Assembly (NCBI RefSeq): GCF_029909975.1
Contig: NZ_CP094516.1
Coordinates: forward strand, 3,596,001 to 3,660,000
Length of the DNA: 64,000 nucleotides
Source of the DNA: Bradyrhizobium sp. ISRA430
GTDB lineage: Bacteria > Pseudomonadota > Alphaproteobacteria > Rhizobiales > Xanthobacteraceae
Direction of reading: 5' to 3'
Under the pieces are notes generated by a model, which saw nothing but the letters and a program-made list of their open reading frames with translations, had not been told where the DNA came from and ran no database searches. The position numbers and the translations under genes were made by a program. This document shows positions 40,513 through 48,806 of this stretch, piece by piece (position 1 is the stretch's first letter; every line of letters begins with the position of its first letter).

Positions 40513-42203
40513 CAGTCACTCGAGCTGGAGTTGAGCAAGGCCTTGAGATAGGTGAGCGTGTTGTTGGCGCTCTCGATCGCGGCCTGATAATTCGCGTATT
40601 GCGTCTGGAGCTGCGTCTGGTAGGCGGACGCGGCGCTTTCGATATCGTCGACCTTCTGCTGGAGCTCGTTGTCGCGGTCCTGCAGGTTGGTGATCAACGT
40701 CTGCAATGCGCCCGTGCTCGACGAATAGGTCTTGGCGATCTGGTAGAGCTGCGTCGCGATGCCCGAGGTCGAGGTCACCGTGATCGATTGCGACGTCGTC
40801 CCCGAATAGGTGAAGGCCATGCCGGCATAGGCCGTTCCGGCGTTGCCGATGATCGTGGTGCCGCTGACCGTAAACAGCGAGGAATCGCCGCCGACCGAGG
40901 CCGAGGTGAGATTGCCGGAGGAATCGACGGTCAGGTCGAGCGTGAAGGATTGCGGCGAGGTTCCGGTGTTGACGACGCTGAGCTGGCTCGACGAGGTCTT
41001 GGTCTGCGCCGACAGCAGCGTGGTGACGCCGCTCAAATTGGTGTCGAGGATTTCCGACAGCGTCGAGGTGTCGAGCTCGAGCTCGTTTTTCTCGTTGAAG
41101 GACAGGCCGAGGTCGGCCATGGTCAGCCCGCCCACGGTGCTGTTGAGCGCGTTCTGGAGCGCATCCATGATGTCGCGCATGGTGCCATCGCCGAACAGCA
41201 CGGCGCTCGATGACGCCGTGCCGTCCGAATCGGTCGCCTGCTGGGCTATCACCGCATCACGAAAGGTGTTGTAGTTGGTGACGAAGGTCTCGACCGCAGA
41301 TTCGATCTGGCTGGTGTCGGGCTCGATGCTGATGTTCAATGTTGCTCCGTCGGGTGTCGCCTGGAGCAGGTTGAAGGTCACGCCGGTGAGCACGTCGGTG
41401 ATGTCGTTGGTATCCCGGGTCATCGAGATGCCGTCGAGGGAGAATTCGGCGGCCTGCGCTTCCTGCAGCACATCGGTGAAGGCACCAGAGCTGTCGGTGA
41501 CCCCGAGCTTGTTCAGGATGTCGTCGCCGGACGAGCTGGAATAGGTGATGTCGGCGGCATCCTCGGTTCCCGTCAGCACCATCTCGTAGGAACCGCTCGA
41601 CACCTGGACGATCGAGGCCTGGACATTGGTGGTCGCGGTCTGGGCATTGATGGCATCGACGATGTCCTGGAGCGACATCGTGCTGGTGATGGTGATGTCG
41701 GCAGTGCTTCCGCCCTCGAGGCCGAGCGAAAAGGCTCCGGAGTAGCCGAGCTCGGCGGTCTGGCTCGACTGCGAGGTCCCGACCACCTTCTGCGCGGTGG
41801 CGATCTGGCTGATCGTCAGCGTATGGTCGCCGGTCGCAGCACCGTTGCCGACCGACATCGACAGCGCGGAGGACGCACTCACATCGCCGGTCGAACTGAT
41901 CGTTGCCGCGCGAGTGGCAAAGGCGTTGGTCGCTAGTGAATTGACGACCGAGGTCGCGAGCGAGGAAAGCCCGCTGGACAGTGTCGAGAGGTCGGTCTGC
42001 AGCGCCTCGTAGGCGGAGACCTTGGCCTCGTTGTTGGTGATCGTGGTCGAGATCGTGGTCGCCTGGGCCAGCTTGGCATTCACCGCCGAGGTGATCAGCG
42101 CGCTCCAGTCGATGCTGGTCGACGTGGTGGTGCCGGTCGTGGTCACCGAGGAGGCGGTCGAACTGGTCGCCGCCGTGCTGGTACTTGAACTGACGCTGGT
42201 CAC
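40512..42203 (-). CDS. fliD: Flagellar hook-associated protein 2 (filament cap)
   Basis: 563 residues, GTG start. Motifs: SIDWSALITSAVNAKLAQAT, the HAP2 N-terminal helix TISTTITNNEAKVSAYEALQ, TLTISQIATAQKVVGTS, and the HAP2 C-terminal helices QTLITNLQDRDNELQQKVD and ALLNSSSSD end. FliD caps the filament and helps flagellin to polymerise. Ser/Thr-rich like its neighbours. fliC lies 78 bases upstream with a strong hairpin between. Confidence 0.9.
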   Translation of the reverse strand: MTSVSSSTSTAATSSTASSVTTTGTTTSTSIDWSALITSAVNAKLAQATTISTTITNNEAKVSAYEALQTDLSTLSSGLSSLATSVVNSLATNAFATRAATISSTGDVSASSALSMSVGNGAATGDHTLTISQIATAQKVVGTSQSSQTAELGYSGAFSLGLEGGSTADITITSTMSLQDIVDAINAQTATTNVQASIVQVSSGSYEMVLTGTEDAADITYSSSSGDDILNKLGVTDSSGAFTDVLQEAQAAEFSLDGISMTRDTNDITDVLTGVTFNLLQATPDGATLNISIEPDTSQIESAVETFVTNYNTFRDAVIAQQATDSDGTASSSAVLFGDGTMRDIMDALQNALNSTVGGLTMADLGLSFNEKNELELDTSTLSEILDTNLSGVTTLLSAQTKTSSSQLSVVNTGTSPQSFTLDLTVDSSGNLTSASVGGDSSLFTVSGTTIIGNAGTAYAGMAFTYSGTTSQSITVTSTSGIATQLYQIAKTYSSSTGALQTLITNLQDRDNELQQKVDDIESAASAYQTQLQTQYANYQAAIESANNTLTYLKALLNSSSSD

Positions 42204-42231
42204 TTTGCTGCCCGCTTCATCCCAGTGAGAA

Positions 42232-42256
42232 CCGGGCCGGCCTCAGGCCGGCCCGG
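42232..42256. terminator. Strong hairpin after fliC
   Basis: Perfect 11-bp stem CCGGGCCGGCC / GGCCGGCCCGG with loop TCA, 26 bases beyond the flagellin stop. No T-run on the minus-strand side. It may attenuate transcription into fliD or protect the 3' end of abundant fliC mRNA. Confidence 0.6.
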
Positions 42257-42281
42257 CATGACGGTCGCTAGGCCAAGGGCC

Positions 42282-43106
42282 TTAGCCAAGCAGCTTGAGC
42301 AGATATTGCGGCATCTGGTTCGCTGCGGATTCGGCCGACACCGCCGCCTGGGTCTTCACTTCGGCCGAAGACAGCTTGGCCTGCTCGGCCGCGATGTCGA
42401 CGTCCTTGATCGCGGAGTTCGCGGCCTGCAGGTTCTGGGTCTGGGTCGAGATCGAGTCGGAGGAGAAATTGAACCGCGACTCCTGCGCGCCGATGCTGGC
42501 GCGGGCGGCCGAGACCGTATCGATCGCGGTGTCCAGCGCGGTCAGCGCCGAGGTCGCATCCGACAACGTGCTGACGTCAAGCGAGGACACGCCGAGCGAG
42601 GACGCCGTGAGGCTGGTCAGCGTGATGGTGATGGTGTCCGAGCCGGAGGAGCCGACCAGCACCGAGACGCCGGAGGCGAACACGCTGGAGCCGTCGAGCA
42701 GGCTCTGGCTGGAATAACGCGTGCCGCTCGCGATCGAATCGATTTCGCTCGTAAGCTGCGAGAATTCCGAGTTGATGTAGGCGCGGCTGGAATCGGTCGT
42801 GGTGCCCGAGGCGGACTCCGAGGCCAGCGACTTCATGCGGGCCAGGATGTCGGAGATGTTCGAAGCGCCGCCGTCGGCGGTCTGGAGGATCGCGGTCGCC
42901 TGCGAGGCGTTGGTCGCGGCCTGCTGCAGCGTGGTGACGTCAGACGAGATGCGGGTGGAGATCGCAAGGCCTGCGGCGTCGTCGGAGGCCGAGGTGATGC
43001 GCGAACCGCTCGACAGTTTTGCGAGCGAGCTGCTCTCCTGCGCGGAATTGATGTTGAGATAGCGGACCGCGGAGTTCGCGGCGGTGTTGGTATTGATTGC
43101 AGGCAT
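42282..43106 (-). CDS. fliC: Flagellin (short)
   Basis: 274 residues with the conserved flagellin ends: NTNTAANSAVRYLNINSAQE, SGSRITSASDDAAGLAISTR at the N-terminus and NLQAANSAIKDVDIAAEQAK, QAAVSAESAANQMPQYLLKL at the C-terminus. The variable middle is very short, so the filament would lack bulky outer domains. The LLKLLG end is normal. AGGAG stands about 7 bases before the ATG. The short size is close to the small lateral-type flagellins of Bradyrhizobium rather than its large polar flagellins; that assignment is tentative. Confidence 0.93.
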   Translation of the reverse strand: MPAINTNTAANSAVRYLNINSAQESSSLAKLSSGSRITSASDDAAGLAISTRISSDVTTLQQAATNASQATAILQTADGGASNISDILARMKSLASESASGTTTDSSRAYINSEFSQLTSEIDSIASGTRYSSQSLLDGSSVFASGVSVLVGSSGSDTITITLTSLTASSLGVSSLDVSTLSDATSALTALDTAIDTVSAARASIGAQESRFNFSSDSISTQTQNLQAANSAIKDVDIAAEQAKLSSAEVKTQAAVSAESAANQMPQYLLKLLG

Positions 43107-43247
43107 CGAAGGCTCCTGTGCTGATGGGCAAGACGTGCCGCATCGTGGAAGACGATTGACGACGCGGACCGCAGCCCCGTCCGTTCGCTCAAACGACAGA
43201 GCGCAACCAGATCAGGCGGGAAAACTTTCTAGGGCGCGATTTTATGG

Positions 43248-43943
43248 TTAGCAGTCGGTAAACGCGGTGCGGATGTCGCGTTCGTGCCTGCGCAGGAGTT
43301 GACGAAGCTGCTGGCGGCCGCGCTTGAGCAGCGACTCCACCGCGGCCACCGTCGTCTCCATCACCTGCGCGATCTCGCCGTTGCTCATGTTCTCGTGGTA
43401 CGACAGGATCACTGCGATGCGCTGCTGCTCGGGCAGGCGCTGCATTGCCAGCTCCAGCATGTCGTTCAGCTCGTTGCGCTCGATGATCTCTGCGGCATCG
43501 GGCTGGCCGTCGGCGACTTCCGGCACCGTCTCGACATTCTCGGTGCGCGGCTTGCGGCGCAGGTCGATGCAGCGGTTGGAGATGACGCGATAGAGCCAGG
43601 TCGAGAATTTTGCGCGGCCGTGCTGCCAGCGGCCGCGATGGCTCCAGACCTTGAGCATGGTGTCCTGCACGACATCTTCGGCGTCCGCTACGTTGCCGAT
43701 GATGCGCAGCGCGATCGCGTAGGCGCGATCGATATGCCGCTCGACCAGCATGCGGAACGCCGCCTCATCGCCGGTGGCAAGCCTGTCTAGGAGCTCGCTG
43801 TCCTCGTCGAAGATGATGTCTGCGACCGGCGGGTTGTCCGGCGCGAGCGTCGCTGATGGCATCACCGGCACGATCGCATCAACCGGCACCGTCGTCGCGA
43901 CCTCGGCCTCGGCGGGAGCCCAGACATCCGCAATGTAACTCAT
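43248..43943 (-). CDS. RNA polymerase sigma factor, ECF type
   Basis: 231 residues. After an N-terminal Ala/Val/Pro-rich extension of about 50 residues come region 2 (LVERHIDRAYAIALRIIGNV, DAEDVVQDTMLKVW, FSTWLYRVISNRCIDLRRKP) and region 4 (LPEQQRIAVILSYHENMSNG, VESLLKRGRQQLRQLLRRHE). The start ATG at 43943 has GGAG about 9 bases upstream. No membrane anti-sigma factor lies beside it. Located at the edge of the flagellar row, it could control flagellar or surface genes; this is positional inference only. Confidence 0.88.
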   Translation of the reverse strand: MSYIADVWAPAEAEVATTVPVDAIVPVMPSATLAPDNPPVADIIFDEDSELLDRLATGDEAAFRMLVERHIDRAYAIALRIIGNVADAEDVVQDTMLKVWSHRGRWQHGRAKFSTWLYRVISNRCIDLRRKPRTENVETVPEVADGQPDAAEIIERNELNDMLELAMQRLPEQQRIAVILSYHENMSNGEIAQVMETTVAAVESLLKRGRQQLRQLLRRHERDIRTAFTDC

Positions 43944-44455
43944 CCCGCAATCTCCAACCCGCAATGCCGGCGGCGCACATGCCACGCGGCTTCCACGCGT
44001 TGAACGCGGCACGAAAGCAATCCAGGCGGAACATTTTCATTATTTTTCAAGATGTTATCAGGAATCTTTTGCCGGGCGACGGGCAATAATTGCCGACAGC
44101 GCGAGTTTTTCGCGTTCGTCCTGCAATCATCGACTTCGTCTCGCACCATTGCGGATCATCCATCCCGAACAGATGTGCTCTTTTGAAAACGCTGACATTA
44201 CGCGGCACCAGGTGATCGAGCGCAGCACGCGCATCGCGCGCTAGGGGATCAATTGTGTCCGAGTGTGAATGAACGCGAGACCGCTTTCGCACTCGGCAAT
44301 TTTTTCCGAATCACCTTTTTCGAACCTAGCGATTTTTTTGAATCTGTCAGTCGCGGCGAGCGCGATTTTGAATCGCGCGTGAACTTTTTTCATCGTCGCG
44401 GCGCCTGAGTTCGCTTGCGCGCACGTTAATCGCGTATTGGGCGGGGAATCTTGAC
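43944..44455. other. 512-base intergenic region, lower GC
   Basis: The gap between the divergent sigma factor and HAD genes. It is clearly richer in A/T than its surroundings, with T-runs (TATTTTTCAAG, TTTTTTTG). Apart from one terminator-like hairpin at 44251-44305 I see no convincing ORF; frames on both strands have poor codon bias. It must contain two divergent promoters and may encode a small RNA. Confidence 0.6.
44251..44305 (+). terminator. Terminator-like hairpin with T-run
   Basis: Arms AATTG-(TGT)-CCGAGTG and CACTCGG-CAATT (12 pairs with a 3-base bulge) enclose about 24 bases and are followed directly by TTTTTT. On the plus strand this looks like an intrinsic terminator, though the nearest known plus-strand gene starts only downstream. 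Confidence 0.4.
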
Positions 44456-46870
44456 ATGACGATCGCGACGGCCGACGCAAAATGTCGGACGCAAAATGTT
44501 TCTGCTTGGTCATTCGATGTTTTCGATACGTTTCTCGTTCGCGCCTGTGCGACACCGGATGGCGTATTTGAAAGGACTTACCAGCTATCGAGCGTTTCGC
44601 GATCTTGTCCGAATGTTTCCGCGAGTTTCGTTCAGCATCGAATCCAGGCCGAAGCGCGGGCACGCAAGGCAGTGAAGGACAAGCGCGGCGCGAGCGAAGT
44701 CCACATCGGCCAAATCTATTCCTTTTTTCCGTTCAGGCTGTTCGGGCTCGCGCGCCGCGACCTGAACGCTCTGGTCGAGGCCGAGTTCGACGCGGAGCTC
44801 GAGCTCTGCCGCGCCAATCCCGACATGTTGCGGCAATATCTGGACATGAAACGTGCCGGGCACCGCGTCGGATTCATCTCCGACACGTATTGGGACTCCG
44901 ACCGGCTGGCGCGGCTGTTGCGGGCTTGCTGGCCCGGCCTGACATGGGACTTCCTCTACGCCTCCTGCGACCATGGCAGCAGCAAGAGCGAAGCCCTGTT
45001 CGCAATATATCTGTCCGAGCAGGGCGTCGACGCCGCCACCTCCTTTCACGTCGGCGACAACGAGCAGGCCGACATCAAGGGCGCTCGGCGCCACGGCATT
45101 CGCCCACGCTACTATCCGCAGGCCACGCCGCAACTGGCGTCGACGTTTCAACGTGAGACCGCGCTGCTCGATTTGCTCTGCCAGAGCGCGCCGTCACGGT
45201 TAGATGATGGTGCGCGCACCTTGCGCCGCATGGTGGCCGCGCGCAGCGCCGAAAAGTCGCTCGCCTTCCATCTCGGGCTCACCGTCCTCGGACCGGTGAT
45301 GACGGCTTTCGACGCCTTTGTGGCGCGGCGTTGCGAAGAGGTCGCGGGCCCCGGCCGGCAGGTTGCCCTCGGCTTCCTCGGCCGCGACGGCTTTCTGTCG
45401 CACCGGATCTGGCAGAACCTGCACGGCGCGGCTTCTACCTATCTCGAGATCAATCGCCGCGTCGGCCTGATCGCCTCGGCCGACACGATACAGCCGCTCA
45501 TCGATCTCCTCAGCAAGGTCTTCAAGATCGACGCGCCGACCTTCCACGACATGATGAGGATCACGTCACCGAAAGTCGCGACGTTCTTTGCAAACTTTCC
45601 CGGCGGGATCGCCACCGGCGAAGAGCTCGCAGCCGCCCTTCCCGACCTGATGGACGCCGATGAAATCGTCGCGCTCGCTGCAGCCCTGCGCGCACGGCTA
45701 CTCGCCCATCTCCGTCATGCGATCCCCGGCTTCGACGATTGCACCGATCTCGTGCTCGCCGATCTCGGCTATTCCGGCAGCGTGCAGAAGGCGCTGCGCC
45801 ACGTCTTCGACCAGGAGAGCATCAACATCCGCCTGCACGGCGCCTATCTGATCTCACTCGACGATGCCTTCGACGATGTCGCCGAGAACGACAGCGCGCA
45901 AGGCTTCATCTCCGACCTCGTGGTCACGCCGCATGTCAAGCGCATGCTGATCCGCAACATTGCGCTGCTTGAGCAGGCCTGCTGCTCGGCCGATGGTTCG
46001 GTGCGGGACTACGAAGGCGGCACGGTGCTGCGCGAGATCAATCCGCGCCCCGCGAGCCAGATTGCGCTTGCCGCGGAGGTCCAGGCCGGCGCGCTGGCCT
46101 TTGCGCAAAACGCCGCGGGCGTCGCGGCCGACTATGGCTTGCATCCGTACGCCACGCCCAACGTCGCAGCGCGCTGGTCGGCGGCGACGCTGGCGCGGCT
46201 TCTGCTTCTGCCGGACGAGGACGAGCTGGCGCTGCTCGGCGGATTCAAGCACGACGTCAATCTCGGCACGCATGCGCTTGCACCGATGCTCGACGCCGGC
46301 TTCGTCCGCGACCAGATCACCGCGCGCGGCCTCTCCGCCGCCTGCACGTCGGCCGCGCCGCCGATGTGGCTCGCGGGCAGCTTTGCGCACCTGTCGCCGT
46401 CCTACGGCTATCTCTATGTGCTGTTCGGCGCCAACCGCCTGCCAGCCGACGTCTTCGAGGAAAGCCCCTGCGGCTCGGTTCAGATTGGACTGTTTCGCGC
46501 CGGCGGCGATGCGGCGCTGGAGACGGTGACCATCCATCGCACCGGCCTCGGCGAGTTGCGGCTGCGCATTCCCCTCTCGCGCGCCATGGCGATCGCCATG
46601 ATCGCACTGCCGCTGGGGAAATTCGCAGCCCAAGGCCTTCTCCACGGCGTGACCGTGCAGCAGGGCGACGATGTTCGCGACGCCGCCGAGAGCCAGGACG
46701 TAGTCGGCATCGCCGACGCCAGCCTGGTCTATGCCGGCATGCGGCGGACCGGCGCGCACTATCGCGCCGAGACCGAGGACGGCTGCCTGCTGATCCCGGT
46801 CGTCCCGATGACACAGGACTTCGCGGTCTATTCCGTTGCGATCACGCCGCTCGGCACCAGCCTGAAATAG
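44456..46870 (+). CDS. Large HAD-superfamily protein (COG5610-like)
   Basis: 804 residues. N-terminal HAD-type domain: SFDVFDTFLVRA (nucleophile candidate D21; the +2 position is Phe, as in phosphonatase-like HADs), RVGFISDTYWDSDRL as motif II, and SFHVGDNEQADIKGARRHGI as motif III. The rest has a segment LGFLGRDGFLSHRIWQNLHG and VLADLGYSGSVQKALR, seen in HAD proteins of polysaccharide loci. Such proteins occur beside surface-glycan genes; no precise reaction is known to me. First of three same-direction genes (next at 66 and 13 bases) beside the flagellin cluster, which suggests glycan or flagellin modification. Confidence 0.7.
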   Translation: MTIATADAKCRTQNVSAWSFDVFDTFLVRACATPDGVFERTYQLSSVSRSCPNVSASFVQHRIQAEARARKAVKDKRGASEVHIGQIYSFFPFRLFGLARRDLNALVEAEFDAELELCRANPDMLRQYLDMKRAGHRVGFISDTYWDSDRLARLLRACWPGLTWDFLYASCDHGSSKSEALFAIYLSEQGVDAATSFHVGDNEQADIKGARRHGIRPRYYPQATPQLASTFQRETALLDLLCQSAPSRLDDGARTLRRMVAARSAEKSLAFHLGLTVLGPVMTAFDAFVARRCEEVAGPGRQVALGFLGRDGFLSHRIWQNLHGAASTYLEINRRVGLIASADTIQPLIDLLSKVFKIDAPTFHDMMRITSPKVATFFANFPGGIATGEELAAALPDLMDADEIVALAAALRARLLAHLRHAIPGFDDCTDLVLADLGYSGSVQKALRHVFDQESINIRLHGAYLISLDDAFDDVAENDSAQGFISDLVVTPHVKRMLIRNIALLEQACCSADGSVRDYEGGTVLREINPRPASQIALAAEVQAGALAFAQNAAGVAADYGLHPYATPNVAARWSAATLARLLLLPDEDELALLGGFKHDVNLGTHALAPMLDAGFVRDQITARGLSAACTSAAPPMWLAGSFAHLSPSYGYLYVLFGANRLPADVFEESPCGSVQIGLFRAGGDAALETVTIHRTGLGELRLRIPLSRAMAIAMIALPLGKFAAQGLLHGVTVQQGDDVRDAAESQDVVGIADASLVYAGMRRTGAHYRAETEDGCLLIPVVPMTQDFAVYSVAITPLGTSLK

Positions 46871-46936
46871 TGCGCCTGATCGCGCCTCCCCGGCCGTTGA
46901 AAACCAGGGGCCGGCACGACGCGAGGGGGCACGGAA

Positions 46937-48256
46937 TTGACCGACGAGACGCACGCAAACCTTGATCGTCTGCTGCAATCCGGCGGCATCCGGCTTGGCC
47001 GAGCCCAACGCGATCGCCTGATCTGGCTGGTCGGCCAGTACGGTACGCCAACGCTGGATGCTAGCCCTGGGGGACGACACAGCGGCGTCGTCATCCTGAA
47101 GGAGCCGCCCAGCGGCGCGGCGGCCGAGCTGTTCTACCGTGCGCTCACCCCTAGCTGCGCCGTCGTCATACCCAGAAGCGAAAATCCGGGCTTCGATTTC
47201 CTCAAGTCCAAGCTGACCGAATTCGGCACAGTCGGCCCCTGCGGTGCGGACGGTCCGCACGAGATGTGGTGGGGCGGTATCGGCTGGTCGAAATTCCTGA
47301 CCGCTGCCGATGCCTCCGCCGTCCAGCCGCGCATCGTTTCCTGCTATCCGCGCGGCACCGACGAGAACCGATCGCTCGCCCTGAGGCAGTCGCTCGAGCG
47401 CTTGCGGCTCGACAGTCATATCGAAGCAATCGAGACCCAGCTCGACGACCGCATCCTCTGCTTCGAGAAGGCCGAGTTCATGGTGCGGATGTGGAACAAA
47501 TATCGCGAGCCGCTGCTGCTCATCGAGGCGGACGCCATATTGCGCGAGACACCGCTGCTGCCGTCCTTCCTCGGCTGCGACGTCGCGCTGCATAAATGGA
47601 ACCGCTGGGAGATGTCGGCACGCACGCTCTATCTCGGCCGCACCAATCACGCCGAGCGCCTGCTCCGCACCTGGCAACACCTCGCCGCGTCCTATCCCGC
47701 GATCTGGGACGGCTATCTGCTCGACCAGGCCTGGAGCCTCACCTCGTCGCAGGTGCCGCTCGACACCGTGTGGCTGCCGCGGTGCTATCACGCGCTCAAG
47801 GGCGATCTCGGCGCGAGCCGCGCCGTCATCCTGCACGACCGGCAGACGACGACGCTGGAGCTCGGGCCCGATCCCGGCTTCGCCGGCCTCGTGCGCACCG
47901 CTCGCCGCGCCGGCCGCACCGGCGCCCGCGACGCCTTTATTGTGATGACCTCGAAGGCCGAAGCCGGCAACGGCATCGCCGTGATCCTGCGCGACATCTC
48001 AGCCACCGATGCGACCGCAGTTGCGGCGACGGTCGAAGCGGTGACTGGCGCCTACGCCGCCGATTGCGGCGGATACGGTCGGCTCGAGCTGTCGCTGTGC
48101 GCCTGGCAGGAGGACGTCGGCGCCGCGCGCGAAGCCGCCGCTCAGGCGCGCTACCGCATCCTGGAGATCTCGCCGGGCCAGCGCATCGCCAACGATTTCT
48201 TCGCCGCCCACACCTCCGACGATGCGGTCATGACCGCGCGCCACCTTTTCCCCTGA
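46937..48256 (+). CDS. Putative glycosyltransferase-like protein
   Basis: 439 residues, TTG start with GAGGGGG about 9 bases upstream. No domain is certain. The middle has PLLLIEADAILRETPLLPS, like the nucleotide-sugar metal site of GT-A enzymes although the Asp-X-Asp is EAD, and WDGYLLDQAWSL, typical of small GTs that copy a partner's chain position. Also GIGWSKFLTAADASAVQPRI. The C-terminal 100 residues look like a separate domain. Together with the HAD and formyltransferase-like neighbours it suggests a sugar-modifying set. Assignment is tentative. Confidence 0.5.
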   Translation: MTDETHANLDRLLQSGGIRLGRAQRDRLIWLVGQYGTPTLDASPGGRHSGVVILKEPPSGAAAELFYRALTPSCAVVIPRSENPGFDFLKSKLTEFGTVGPCGADGPHEMWWGGIGWSKFLTAADASAVQPRIVSCYPRGTDENRSLALRQSLERLRLDSHIEAIETQLDDRILCFEKAEFMVRMWNKYREPLLLIEADAILRETPLLPSFLGCDVALHKWNRWEMSARTLYLGRTNHAERLLRTWQHLAASYPAIWDGYLLDQAWSLTSSQVPLDTVWLPRCYHALKGDLGASRAVILHDRQTTTLELGPDPGFAGLVRTARRAGRTGARDAFIVMTSKAEAGNGIAVILRDISATDATAVAATVEAVTGAYAADCGGYGRLELSLCAWQEDVGAAREAAAQARYRILEISPGQRIANDFFAAHTSDDAVMTARHLFP

Positions 48257-48269
48257 CGGACGACACACG

Positions 48270-48806
48270 ATGCTGAACACCATCATCCTGCTCACCAACA
48301 CCGTGCAACAGCAGCAGCCGCTCGCCAACCTGCTCCGCGAGCACAATCTCAATCTGTCCTTCTGTTCGGCGCTGCGCGCCCGGGACCTCACCGCAATCTC
48401 GCCTGAAGTCCTGCGCAACGCGCGCCTGGTGTCCTTTGCCAACGATATCGCCGTCTCCGAAAAGTTCCTACTCCGGCTCGGCCATGGCGCCTACAGGTTC
48501 TACACGGCGCCGACGCAATATCCGGGCTTGCCGCCAGCGCCCGACGAGAGCGACGACGATCCGCGCTGCATCTCCGTGATCGCGCAGTCGATGACGATCT
48601 GGCCGGATTTCAGGAAGGTGGTCGGGCTCGAGACCGTGACGATTCCGGAAGGAACTGATATCGCCGAGCGCGACCGGCTGGTCTTCTCGCGGCTTGCCCA
48701 TCTGTTCTGGCGGATGTCGGGCATGATCGCGGTCGAGGCCGCGGATCTTCCTGGCATCATCGACGCCGGCGAGAGCCAGCGGCCATCACTCGCGATGATG
48801 AACTGA
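48270..48806 (+). CDS. Formyltransferase-like protein with altered active site
   Basis: 178 residues. The start MLNTIILLTNTVQQQQPLAN LLREHN and the segment ARLVSFANDIAVSEKFLLRL-GHGAYRFYTAPTQYPGLPPA resemble the N-terminal half of small formyltransferases, in which the loop normally reads YNFHPGPPxYPG. Here His is replaced (YRFYTAPTQYPG), so normal formyl transfer is doubtful. It ends in a Met-rich tail, and its last 21 bases overlap the convergent CoA-transferase gene. The family call is by eye and weak. Confidence 0.45.
   Translation: MLNTIILLTNTVQQQQPLANLLREHNLNLSFCSALRARDLTAISPEVLRNARLVSFANDIAVSEKFLLRLGHGAYRFYTAPTQYPGLPPAPDESDDDPRCISVIAQSMTIWPDFRKVVGLETVTIPEGTDIAERDRLVFSRLAHLFWRMSGMIAVEAADLPGIIDAGESQRPSLAMMN

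Noticed and set aside
43107..43140. Sigma-54-like sequence (CGGCACG ... TTGC) upstream of fliC
   Set aside because: Spacing between the two halves is 2 bases instead of 4, and it is too close to the ATG.
44047..44292. 81-codon minus-strand frame in the sigma-HAD gap
   Set aside because: Poor codon bias, no ribosome-binding site and no family resemblance; overlaps the terminator-like hairpin.
45854..47836. 660-codon frame opposite the HAD and glycosyltransferase-like genes
   Set aside because: It spans two plus-strand genes and their gap, and has poor codon bias.
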